This document shows, one piece after another, positions 1-6,750 of a stretch of DNA of 25,616 bases. Under the pieces are notes generated by a model. The model was not told the origin of the DNA, did not search any database, and worked only from the letters and a program-made list of their open reading frames with translations. The stretch is taken from positions 1-25,616 of the forward strand of contig JAEEZO010000010.1 of the NCBI GenBank assembly GCA_016291895.1. Direction: 5' to 3'. The translations under genes and the position numbers were made by a program. Each line of letters starts with the position of its first letter. Positions within the stretch are counted from its first letter, which is position 1. Source of the DNA: Caryophanales bacterium (GTDB taxonomy: Bacteria > Bacillota_I > Bacilli_A > RF39 > UBA660).

Positions 1-721
1 CTGGAGCACGACCTTCACCACCACCATGTGGGTGATCATTAGGGTTCATAACAGAACCACGAACTGTAGGACGAATTCCCATATGACGAGTACGTCCAGC
101 TTTTCCTAAAGAAACAAGTTCATGATCAGCATTTCCTACTTCACCAACTGTTGCATAACATTTTCCTAATACTTTTCTTTGTTCACCACTTGATAAACGA
201 ACCATAACATAATTATCTTCACGTCCTAAGATTTGTGCAGATGAACCAGCACTTCTTGCAAGTTCTCCACCTTTTAATGGACGAAGTTCAATATTATGAA
301 TTACCGTACCAACGGGAATATTCATAATTGGTAATGCGTTACCAATTTTTATATCAGCGTTTTCACCACTAACAATTTCCATACCAACTTGTAAGTCTTT
401 TGGAGCAATAATATATCTTTTTTCACCATCACGGTAATTAATTAATGCAATGTTAGCAGTTCTATTTGGATCGTATTCAATACTAGCAACACGTCCAGGA
501 ACATCATATTTATTTCTTTTGAAATCAATAATACGATATTTTCTTTTTTCGCCACCACCTTGATGTCTTACAGTGATATGTCCTTGATTGTTACGACCAC
601 CATTTTTCTTCTTAATTACAACTAAACTTTTTTCAGGAGTAGACTTTGTAATTTCTTCATTAACTAGTGAACTCATTTGACGTCTAGCTGCAGTAACTGG
701 TCTAAAGCTTCTAATTGCCAT
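1..721 (-). CDS. rplB: 50S ribosomal protein L2 (partial, C-terminus beyond window)
   Basis: This encodes large-subunit protein L2, which binds 23S rRNA near the peptidyl transferase centre. The N-terminus begins [15 protein letters not shown], a typical L2 start. The frame stays open to the window edge, giving about 240 of the usual 275-odd codons. The conserved loop [11 protein letters not shown] lies at the very edge (about 5-35); its histidine is the residue long linked to peptide bond formation. The start at 721 is preceded by a strong GAGGAGGGA Shine-Dalgarno sequence. It is the fifth gene of the S10 operon and follows rplW by 14 bases. The missing C-terminus is caused only by the window boundary. 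Confidence 0.98.
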   Translation of the reverse strand, partial: MAIRSFRPVTAARRQMSSLVNEEITKSTPEKSLVVIKKKNGGRNNQGHITVRHQGGGEKRKYRIIDFKRNKYDVPGRVASIEYDPNRTANIALINYRDGEKRYIIAPKDLQVGMEIVSGENADIKIGNALPIMNIPVGTVIHNIELRPLKGGELARSAGSSAQILGREDNYVMVRLSSGEQRKVLGKCYATVGEVGNADHELVSLGKAGRTRHMGIRPTVRGSVMNPNDHPHGGGEGRAP

Positions 722-735
722 CTTTAGTCCCTCCT

Positions 736-1017
736 CTACTTAATTTCGATAGTCATACCTTCGGCTAATTTAACCATAGCTTTTTTATATTTGTTAGCTA
801 ATCCAGTATAACGACCTACTCTTTTTTTCTTTGGTTTTGTATTTAATGTAGATATTTCTACAACTTTTACTTTAAATATTTTTTCAATTGCATCTTTAAT
901 TTCTGTTTTAGTAGCACGTGGATCACATAAGAATGTATAAACTCCATTTTGTTCATCAGTTCTACTTTTTTCAGTAATTAAAGGTGCTTTAATAATTTCT
1001 AAATACTTAGTATCCAT
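736..1017 (-). CDS. rplW: 50S ribosomal protein L23
   Basis: This 93-residue protein is L23, which sits at the peptide exit tunnel and forms part of the docking site for trigger factor and SRP. The N-terminal stretch [11 protein letters not shown] and the basic loop [12 protein letters not shown] (about residues 60-73) are family hallmarks, and the length is normal. Its ATG overlaps the rplD stop by one base (TAATG), so the two genes are probably translationally coupled. The Shine-Dalgarno sequence GAGGAGG lies inside the last codons of rplD. Gene order is the canonical S10 order. Confidence 0.97.
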   Translation of the reverse strand: MDTKYLEIIKAPLITEKSRTDEQNGVYTFLCDPRATKTEIKDAIEKIFKVKVVEISTLNTKPKKKRVGRYTGLANKYKKAMVKLAEGMTIEIK

Positions 1018-1613
1018 TATTTATAAGCCTCCTCAGTCTCTTTAAGAGCCTCACGAGAGAATAGAAGAACATCTGCATTAACAATATCAAGTACATTTAA
1101 TTCAGCTGGTTCCATTAATAAAACATTGCCTAAGTTACTTGATGCTAAAATAACGTTTTCAGAAAGTTCATCAAGAACGATTAATACTTTCTTATCATTT
1201 AATTCTAATTTTGTTAAAGCGTTAACAAAATCTTTTGTTTTATTGCTTTCAAGTTCAAAGTTATCAACAACAACAATGTTCTTTTCCATAGCTTTGTAAC
1301 TTAAAGCACTCTTCATTGCAATTCTTCTTTCTTTACGATTTGTCTTAATTTCATAATTTCTAGGTTTTGGTCCTAATGCGATACCTCCACCTCTCCATTG
1401 TGGAGCACGAATAGATCCTTGTCTTGCACGACCAGTACCTTTTTGTCTCCAAGGTTTACGTCCACCACCAGCAACTTCACTTCTAGTCTTAGTTGAATAA
1501 GTACCTTGACGAAGTCCAGCACGGCAAACGATAATTGCATCTGTTAATACCTTATCGTTAGGTTCAATCCCAAATACTTCTTTATTTAATTTTAAGTCCT
1601 TAATCTTTTCCAT
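1017..1613 (-). CDS. rplD: 50S ribosomal protein L4
   Basis: This 198-residue protein is L4, which lines the exit tunnel. The extended loop with GGGRKPWRQKGTGRARQGS (about residues 49-67) followed by the RAPQWRGGG region is diagnostic. It lies between rplC and rplW in the S10 operon and overlaps the rplW start by one base. In gammaproteobacteria L4 also represses the S10 operon through the mRNA leader. Whether L4 plays that part here, through the folded leader before rpsJ, is not shown by the sequence. Confidence 0.97.
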   Translation of the reverse strand: MEKIKDLKLNKEVFGIEPNDKVLTDAIIVCRAGLRQGTYSTKTRSEVAGGGRKPWRQKGTGRARQGSIRAPQWRGGGIALGPKPRNYEIKTNRKERRIAMKSALSYKAMEKNIVVVDNFELESNKTKDFVNALTKLELNDKKVLIVLDELSENVILASSNLGNVLLMEPAELNVLDIVNADVLLFSREALKETEEAYK

Positions 1614-1636
1614 AACTATTTCTCCTCACAATCCTT

Positions 1637-2392
1637 TTAGTTTTGTGATTCCAAAGAAGTTTCTTCATTAGTTTCTTCTTTAACTTCTTCTACAGTTTCA
1701 TTAACTTCTTCTGTAACTGGAGCTATTTCTTCATAAGAAACTAATTCCATAGGAGTATTTGATTTGCCATTAGCTTTAACTCCTGATTTAATAATAACTA
1801 AAGATTTCTTTGGACCTGGGACATTACCCTTAACTAAGATAACATTATCTTCATTCATAACTTTAACTATTTCAAGATTTTGAATAGTTACTTGTTCGTT
1901 ACCCATATGACCTGGTAACTTCTTTCCTTTTAATACATGCATTGGTAAAAGTGTTCCAAGTGAACCAACACCACGATGATATTGAGAACCATGTCCCATA
2001 GGACCTCTTGTTTGGTTATATCTTTTAATAACACCTTGATATCCTTTACCTTTACTAATACCTGTTACGTCAACGATTTCTCCTTCAGTAAATACAGTTG
2101 CATCAAGAACTTGTCCTAATGTGTAATCGTTAACATTTACCCCTCTAAACTCTTTTAAGAAGCGCTTAGGTTCTGTATTTGCTTTTTTAGTGTGACCAAT
2201 ATTTGCTTTTGAAGCATTCTTTTCTTTAACTGTATGAGTAGCAACTTGAATTGCATCATAACCATCTTTTTCAGTTGTCTTAATTTGTGTAACAACATTA
2301 GGTTCAACTTCAATTACAGTTACAGGAACTAAATTACCTTCAGTAGTAAATACTTGAGTCATTCCAATCTTTCTACCTAAGATTCCTTTCAT
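1637..2392 (-). CDS. rplC: 50S ribosomal protein L3 with acidic C-terminal extension
   Basis: Residues 1-204 are an ordinary L3: [15 protein letters not shown] at the start, then GTSKGKGY-like [14 protein letters not shown] and the [11 protein letters not shown] loop that reaches toward the peptidyl transferase centre. Bacterial L3 usually ends near residue 209. Here about 45 more residues follow, of which roughly the last 35 are glutamate-rich with almost no basic residues, ending TSLESQN. The extension is in frame and ends in a normal TAA, 23 bases before rplD, so it is not a frameshift product as far as I can see. The gene is second in the S10 operon. Confidence 0.97.
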   Translation of the reverse strand: MKGILGRKIGMTQVFTTEGNLVPVTVIEVEPNVVTQIKTTEKDGYDAIQVATHTVKEKNASKANIGHTKKANTEPKRFLKEFRGVNVNDYTLGQVLDATVFTEGEIVDVTGISKGKGYQGVIKRYNQTRGPMGHGSQYHRGVGSLGTLLPMHVLKGKKLPGHMGNEQVTIQNLEIVKVMNEDNVILVKGNVPGPKKSLVIIKSGVKANGKSNTPMELVSYEEIAPVTEEVNETVEEVKEETNEETSLESQN

Positions 2393-2418
2393 AATTAATT
2401 TCTCCTTTTCTTATTTTC

Positions 2419-2730
2419 TTAATTTAATGTTTGGATATTGATATCAACACCACTTGGTAAATCTAAATGAGCTAAAGCATCAATGATTTCCTTACTAGGG
2501 TTCTTAATATCAATTAGTCTCTTATGAGTTCTCATTTCAAATTGCTCACGAGAGTCTTTGTATTTAAATACTGCTCTTAAGATTGTAATCTTTTCAACTT
2601 CAGTTGGAAGTGGTACTGGACCACTAACTTCACCACCAGAACGTTTTACAGTTTCAACAATTTTAGTACAAGCTGTATCTAAAATACGATGATCGTATGC
2701 TTTTAATTTAATACGAACTTTCTTTGCCAT
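2419..2730 (-). CDS. rpsJ: 30S ribosomal protein S10
   Basis: This 103-residue protein is S10 (NusE), a small-subunit head protein that also works in transcription antitermination with NusB and NusG. The start [18 protein letters not shown], the loop [16 protein letters not shown] and the segment [11 protein letters not shown] are typical. It is the first gene of the S10 operon. The Shine-Dalgarno sequence AGGGAG lies about 9 bases before the ATG at 2730. Transcription should begin from the promoter at 2856-2884 and pass through about 120 bases of leader. Confidence 0.98.
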   Translation of the reverse strand: MAKKVRIKLKAYDHRILDTACTKIVETVKRSGGEVSGPVPLPTEVEKITILRAVFKYKDSREQFEMRTHKRLIDIKNPSKEIIDALAHLDLPSGVDINIQTLN

Positions 2731-2849
2731 TTTGTGTCACTCCCTTCGTCTATATCTTGTATAGGCATGCTCCGCGCAAATAACCCGATAACCATTTAGC
2801 AACTCAACCTGGCGTATCGACAACCTTGCACATCTATGCACAACACACG
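2731..2849 (-). promoter_or_regulatory. S10 operon leader, folded 5' untranslated region
   Basis: The 119 bases between the predicted start of transcription and rpsJ are richer in G and C than the surrounding intergenic DNA and can form three hairpins. The first pairs 2837-2843 with 2826-2832 (7 pairs including wobbles, loop of 4). The second pairs 2815-2819 plus 2810-2813 with 2786-2794 (9 pairs with one bulged base). The third is a small 5-pair hairpin at 2750-2764. S10 operons are often regulated through their leaders, so an r-protein binding site is a reasonable inference. The ligand is unknown. Confidence 0.6.
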
Positions 2850-2855
2850 TTTATC

Positions 2856-2884
2856 ATTTTAACACGATTTTTTTGTTAAAGCAA
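2856..2884 (-). promoter_or_regulatory. S10 operon promoter
   Basis: Reading on the minus strand, TTGCTT (2879-2884) is followed by exactly 17 bases and then TAAAAT (2856-2861). A TG pair lies one base before the -10 element, which makes it an extended -10. This is a good housekeeping sigma promoter for a highly expressed ribosomal operon. The predicted start is near 2849. Confidence 0.8.
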
Positions 2885-2919
2885 GAACTTTTTTATAAAA
2901 TTTTTAATTATTTTTACGT

Positions 2920-2949
2920 AAAGAAAAAACTACTTCAAAGTAGTCTTTT
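2920..2949. terminator. Intrinsic terminator after ispH
   Basis: The stem pairs ACTACT at 2929-2934 with AGTAGT at 2939-2944 and carries a T run on the minus strand. The TAG stop of ispH lies inside the stem. The other strand also ends in a T run, so it may work in both directions. Confidence 0.8.
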
Positions 2950-3781
2950 TTATCTCCTCTATTACCTCTAAAACAATATCATTAGATGTTGATGCTCCAG
3001 CCATAATTCCTACCTTATCAGATTCATTGAAACGAAAATTAATATCATCTTTATTTTCTATTAAGTATGTTTCACAATAATCTTTTGATAAATTATATAG
3101 TTCTTTAGTGTTAGAGCTATTCTTTCCACCTATTATAACCATTTTATCAACGGTTTTTGACAATTCTACAACTTCTTTTTGCCGTAGGTTTGTCGCATTA
3201 CAGATTGATTTGTTAACTATAATATCAATGTTATTAAACTTGCTTTTTATTTTATCAACTAAAATATCAAAATCTTTATTATTAAAAGTCGTTTGCGAAA
3301 TAATATATATATCCTTTCTTTTACTATTAATAAACTCTTTATAACAGCCATCAATCTCATTTTCATTTGATATAACATAAGCATATTTACAATGACCTTT
3401 AGTACCAATTACTTCAGGATGATCATGTTTACCAATAATTATAATAAAAGAATCATTATGTTTTAAAACATCTTTATGAATTATTTTAATCTTGCCACAA
3501 GTTAAATCAATAATAACTAAATTCTTTTCTTTAGCTTTTTCATAAATATCTAGACTTTCTCCATGAGCTCTGATTATAACTTTAGAATTATCTGGTATTT
3601 CAAGAATATCATTCACTGTTATCATACCTTTTTCTTCTAATGATGCTACTACATCTTTATTATGAACAATCTCTCCTAAACAATAAATAGGATGAAATTT
3701 AGACAGTTCTTCAATAGCCTTATCAATAGTATATTTAACACCGTTACAAAAGCCAGAGTTTTTACCAATAATTATTTCCAT
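2930..3781 (-). CDS. ispH: 4-hydroxy-3-methylbut-2-enyl diphosphate reductase
   Basis: IspH catalyses the last step of the MEP pathway, reducing HMBPP to IPP and DMAPP with a [4Fe-4S] cluster. The three cluster cysteines are visible: C12 in GFCNGVK, C95 in DLTCGK and C194 in SICNAT. The substrate-binding residues are also present: H40 in EIVHN, H73 in RAHGES, H121 and E123 in HDHPE, and the QTT motif near residue 164. At 283 residues it is near the lower end of the family but complete. It stands alone between two terminators. Its presence implies that isoprenoids, including the undecaprenyl carrier for wall synthesis, come from the MEP route. The ATG at 3781 has a GGTGAT Shine-Dalgarno sequence. 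Confidence 0.95.
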   Translation of the reverse strand: MEIIIGKNSGFCNGVKYTIDKAIEELSKFHPIYCLGEIVHNKDVVASLEEKGMITVNDILEIPDNSKVIIRAHGESLDIYEKAKEKNLVIIDLTCGKIKIIHKDVLKHNDSFIIIIGKHDHPEVIGTKGHCKYAYVISNENEIDGCYKEFINSKRKDIYIISQTTFNNKDFDILVDKIKSKFNNIDIIVNKSICNATNLRQKEVVELSKTVDKMVIIGGKNSSNTKELYNLSKDYCETYLIENKDDINFRFNESDKVGIMAGASTSNDIVLEVIEEIKKTTLK

Positions 3782-3816
3782 AATATCACCAACGTAATTA
3801 TCATATATAATATATA

Positions 3817-3843
3817 ATAAAAAAACAAGACTAAGTCTTGTTT
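3817..3843 (-). terminator. Intrinsic terminator after the cyclophilin gene
   Basis: On the minus strand a stem of at least 8 pairs (3823-3830 with 3836-3843, loop of 5) is followed by a T-rich run. It begins in the stop codon of the upstream gene, which ends at 3842. Confidence 0.85.
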
Positions 3844-4639
3844 ATTCTGTTGGTACAATTTTTCCTTCTGGTTCTTCTTCTTTAATTTCACGAATAGATT
3901 CAATAACTGGACGTTTACCTTCTTCAAGTAATTCATCTTCTTCTGTTGCATATTTCTTCATTACTTTATCAAGAATATCCATACCTTCAACAACTTTACC
4001 AAATGCTGCATAATTACCATCTAAATAAGTAGAATCAGTTGTTACAATAAAGAATTGGGTTGAAGCACTATTAGGATCGTCACCACGAGCCATTGATATC
4101 GTTCCTCTTACGTGACTTATATCATTCTTATGACCATTTGTTTCAAACTCACCTTCAATATAATTACCGTTATCACCATTACCATTTCCAAGTGGATCTC
4201 CACCTTGCATCATGAAATCTTTTAAAATACGATGGAATGATAAATTATCATAAAAACCACTATTAGCTAAATCAATGAAGTTAGTTACGGTGATAGGAGC
4301 TTTATCAGCATCAAGTTCTAATTTAACACTACCAAAATCCTTAATTGTTAATTGAGCATAAACTTTACCATTACGTAAATTAGAATGATCAACACCTTTA
4401 ATTAAGTTAACAACAACACCAAGGATTACAACAACAGCTATACCAATAATAGCAAAGACTATTTTATGATCCTTCTTTTCTTTAACTTCTTTAACTTTTA
4501 TTTCTTCTTTCTTCTCTATTTTCTTAATTTCTTTTTTCTTTGTTTCTACTTTCTTTTCTTCTTTAACTGGTTTTTTAGCTACTGTCTTTTTTGTTTCTTT
4601 TTTAGCAGTTGTTTTACCAGTTTCTTTTTTTGTTGCCAT
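3842..4639 (-). CDS. Membrane-anchored cyclophilin-type peptidyl-prolyl isomerase
   Basis: This 265-residue protein has three parts. Residues 1-59 are extremely rich in Lys and Glu and low in complexity. Residues 60-80 form one hydrophobic membrane segment. Residues 90-255 are a cyclophilin domain with F135-H136-R137, MMQGGDP with Q145, the GTISMARG strand, STQFFI and a YAAFGKVVEGMD end. The positive tail should stay in the cytoplasm and place the isomerase outside the membrane. There it could assist folding of exported proteins, a role analogous to that of the lipoprotein PrsA but from another fold family. The AGGAGGA Shine-Dalgarno sequence is ideal. No lipobox is present. The function of the charged tail is unknown. 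Confidence 0.92.
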   Translation of the reverse strand: MATKKETGKTTAKKETKKTVAKKPVKEEKKVETKKKEIKKIEKKEEIKVKEVKEKKDHKIVFAIIGIAVVVILGVVVNLIKGVDHSNLRNGKVYAQLTIKDFGSVKLELDADKAPITVTNFIDLANSGFYDNLSFHRILKDFMMQGGDPLGNGNGDNGNYIEGEFETNGHKNDISHVRGTISMARGDDPNSASTQFFIVTTDSTYLDGNYAAFGKVVEGMDILDKVMKKYATEEDELLEEGKRPVIESIREIKEEEPEGKIVPTE

Positions 4640-4656
4640 ATATTCCTCCTATGTAA

Positions 4657-4665
4657 ATTATATCA
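4657..4665 (-). promoter_or_regulatory. Extended -10 promoter of the cyclophilin gene
   Basis: TGATATAAT is read on the minus strand, a perfect -10 with an upstream TG. The -35 region is weak. The predicted start is near 4650, directly at the Shine-Dalgarno sequence, so the leader would be only about 11 bases. Confidence 0.6.
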
Positions 4666-4704
4666 TTGATAAAAATAAAAATTATCTTTTTGACACAATT
4701 AAAC

Positions 4705-4731
4705 AAACAAAAAAGTGGATAAATCCACTTA
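4705..4731 (-). terminator. Intrinsic terminator after the LysM gene
   Basis: The stem pairs 4713-4719 with 4724-4730 (7 pairs, loop of 4) and is followed by a T run on the minus strand. It starts inside the stop codon of the LysM gene. Confidence 0.85.
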
Positions 4732-5790
4732 TTTTGTATAAACATTATAAATACTAGGTATATATAATACTGTTCCTTCTTTAATATCTTTTTTATTAAT
4801 ACCATTTACTTCTAATAACATATTAGCGTAATTTTCATCTTCATAAACTAATAATGCTATTTTTTTAATGGTATCATTTCTTTTAACCACATAATAGCCA
4901 TCATTACTTGCAAATGTATTATTTTCAAAATACATTCTCATATCATCAGCACTTGGAAAGAACATGGTACTTGGATTATACACACCATAATTAAGAATGT
5001 TATTAACACCCGCTAAAATAGAAGCATATTTACTTGTTCCATAATACTTTTTAGACATTGTATATAAATCCATTGAGTAATTACCAACTCTTATTTCATT
5101 TAAAGTATCAATACTTGGTAAATAAATAATAAGGCCATTAGCAATCTTTTTTGGATCATCAATATTATTATATATGGCAAGAGCTTCCCAATAATTACCA
5201 CTACCATAATTATCTTTAGCTATTTTCCATAAGGTATCTGGATCATTAAAGACATGTTGGTTTTCAACAAATTCTTCTTTCTTATCATCTTCTCCTTCAA
5301 ATGTCATATTCATAGCACGTAAATCAAGATAAGAGAATGGTGGAATCATAATTTCTCTTCCTGTTCTAATCTTTCTTGGATTAGTAATACCATTAAAATA
5401 TGCAAGAGGTTTCCAATATTCACCATTTCCATAATAGTCTCTTGCTAGTCTCCATAAAGTATCAGTATCTGTAAACGTATGATAAATAATATTGTCAACA
5501 TATCCATAATCATCCTGTCCACAAAAATCTAGTTCACGAATATCATCAGGTAGATATAATACTTGGCCTGCTCTTATATAATTTTCATTTTCAATACTAT
5601 TTAGATACGCAAGTTCATCAGAATACGAAATAGTTCCATATTTTCTTTGTGAAATACCCGTTAATGTATCACCAGGTTGTACAACATAGCTTTCAGCCAC
5701 TGCCGCCATTGGACTTAATAACATTCCTCCTACTAAAGCATAACTTGCTATCTTCTTTAATTTTCCTTTGTTAATAAAGTTAATTTTCAT
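4729..5790 (-). CDS. Secreted protein with five LysM-like units
   Basis: This 353-residue protein has a signal peptide (basic MKINFINKGKLKK, hydrophobic core, likely cut after AVA at residue 32) and then five tandem LysM-like units of 45-70 residues. Each has the pattern D-T-L-(W/T)-x-(I/L)-A-x-x-x-Y-G, then an N-x-I segment and a final (L/I/F)-(Y/F)-(L/I)-P strand. The first unit, YVVQPGDTLTGIS, is canonical; the others are more divergent. LysM domains bind N-acetylglucosamine polymers, so it probably sits on peptidoglycan. No catalytic domain is present. I chose the ATG at 5790 because GGGGAGG lies 6-8 bases before it. An upstream TTG at 5805 would place the start ahead of the Shine-Dalgarno sequence. 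It is divergent from the HTH gene at 5883. Confidence 0.88.
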   Translation of the reverse strand: MKINFINKGKLKKIASYALVGGMLLSPMAAVAESYVVQPGDTLTGISQRKYGTISYSDELAYLNSIENENYIRAGQVLYLPDDIRELDFCGQDDYGYVDNIIYHTFTDTDTLWRLARDYYGNGEYWKPLAYFNGITNPRKIRTGREIMIPPFSYLDLRAMNMTFEGEDDKKEEFVENQHVFNDPDTLWKIAKDNYGSGNYWEALAIYNNIDDPKKIANGLIIYLPSIDTLNEIRVGNYSMDLYTMSKKYYGTSKYASILAGVNNILNYGVYNPSTMFFPSADDMRMYFENNTFASNDGYYVVKRNDTIKKIALLVYEDENYANMLLEVNGINKKDIKEGTVLYIPSIYNVYTK

Positions 5791-5811
5791 AACACACCTC
5801 CCCAATTAAGA

Positions 5812-5840
5812 AAAATATCGTATGCATTGGACAAAATCAA
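5812..5840 (-). promoter_or_regulatory. Possible promoter of the LysM gene
   Basis: On the minus strand TTGATT (5835-5840), 17 bases and TATTTT (5812-5817) lie at correct spacing. The predicted leader is short, about 15 bases. The -10 element is only moderately good. Confidence 0.4.
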
Positions 5841-5882
5841 AATTCATAATTCTTTAATAATAAAATACCCTTGGTGATAAGG

Positions 5883-6338
5883 ATGTATAACAATATATTT
5901 AGAATTATTAGAGAAAAAAATGAATTAACAACAAGAATGGTTGCTGACATTTTAGGTATTAGTAAATCAACATATAATTATCTAGAAAACAAAAATCAAT
6001 TTACGATTTCTAATTTAGTAAATTTTTGTAACTACTTTCATGTGTCTAGTGATTACGCTTTAGGATTAACAGATATAAATCAATTTAATTCTAAAACTAA
6101 TTATAAATTTGATTCTAAACTATTTGGTAATAGATTAAAAGAAATACGACTTAAGAACAATCTAACACAAGCTAAATTAGCAAAACTTTTAGATATTAAT
6201 CAATCAATGATTAGTGCTTACGAAAATAATCGTTCTAAAATGCAAGGATATTATCTTTATCCATTATCCAAAACTCTTAAAGTATCATCAGACTATCTTG
6301 TTGGACTATCAAATGTATATAATAGGATCCCTAATTAA
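5883..6338 (+). CDS. XRE-family protein with two tandem HTH domains
   Basis: This 151-residue protein consists of two Cro/C1-type helix-turn-helix domains. The first covers about residues 1-65 (recognition region ADILGISKSTYNYLENK). The second covers about 79-146 (TQAKLAKLLDINQSMISAYENN). Both end in the same signature, SSDYALGL and SSDYLVGL, so the protein looks like an internal duplication. Most XRE regulators have one HTH and dimerise; here one chain could read both half-sites. There is no ligand or protease domain. I chose the ATG at 5883 with GGTGAT 7 bases before it; a TTG at 5871 and a GTG at 5874 are also in frame. It is divergent from the LysM gene, which is a natural target to test. 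Confidence 0.85.
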   Translation: MYNNIFRIIREKNELTTRMVADILGISKSTYNYLENKNQFTISNLVNFCNYFHVSSDYALGLTDINQFNSKTNYKFDSKLFGNRLKEIRLKNNLTQAKLAKLLDINQSMISAYENNRSKMQGYYLYPLSKTLKVSSDYLVGLSNVYNRIPN

Positions 6339-6376
6339 TACACGTATATATTACCACAAAACGTCTTTTTTTTCAA

Positions 6377-6405
6377 TTGATACAAGGCAATTTTTAAGAT
6401 ATAAT
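6377..6405 (+). promoter_or_regulatory. Near-perfect promoter immediately before the DUF192 gene
   Basis: TTGATA (6377-6382), exactly 17 bases, then TATAAT (6400-6405). The ATG begins at 6412, seven bases after the -10 element, which is where transcription itself should begin. Confidence 0.85.
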
Positions 6406-6411
6406 TAAATC

Positions 6412-6717
6412 ATGAAATTGATTGTTAATAATAAAGAATTTAATTTAGTGGAAGCAAATACTTTTTTTAAAAAATTAAAAGGATTAATGTTTAAAAAAGA
6501 AATAAAAGAAATTATAGTATTTAAACATTGTTCTAGTATCCATACTTTCTTTATGAAAAGAAATATTGATATCATCTTTTTTGATAAAAACAAAAAATTA
6601 TTAGAAATTCATAAAGATATTAAAAAGAATAAAATAATTATTTGTAAACATGCTTATTACACAATTGAATTATTAAGTAATACTTTAGATTTAGATAAAG
6701 AAATTAAATTAATATAA
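6412..6717 (+). CDS. DUF192 family protein, cytosolic, probably leaderless
   Basis: This 101-residue protein matches the DUF192 fold. It has a KLKGLMFKKEI segment (the family's R-GLM-R motif), then FFMKRNIDIIFFD, equivalent to the FWMKNTxxPLDixFxd signature, then a central strand and a YYTIELLSN segment near the end. Family members are usually secreted or periplasmic and about 110-170 residues long. This one has no signal peptide and is short. Its biochemical role is unknown in general. There is no Shine-Dalgarno sequence before the ATG, and the consensus promoter places the RNA start on the A of that ATG. It is convergent with the giant Ig-like gene and shares its terminator. Confidence 0.82.
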   Translation: MKLIVNNKEFNLVEANTFFKKLKGLMFKKEIKEIIVFKHCSSIHTFFMKRNIDIIFFDKNKKLLEIHKDIKKNKIIICKHAYYTIELLSNTLDLDKEIKLI

Positions 6718-6746
6718 AAACTACATATTTGAAATATGTAGTTTTT
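6715..6746. terminator. Bidirectional terminator between DUF192 and giant Ig-like gene
   Basis: A long near-perfect hairpin (arms about 6717-6729 and 6733-6745) has T runs on both strands. It lies between two convergent stop codons only 33 bases apart and overlaps the DUF192 stop. Confidence 0.9.
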
Positions 6747-6750
6747 TATT

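Noticed and set aside
5791..5805. Upstream TTG start for the LysM gene
   Set aside because: It is in frame, but it lies before the GGGGAGG Shine-Dalgarno sequence, which is well placed for the ATG at 5790. The extra residues also do not fit a signal peptide.
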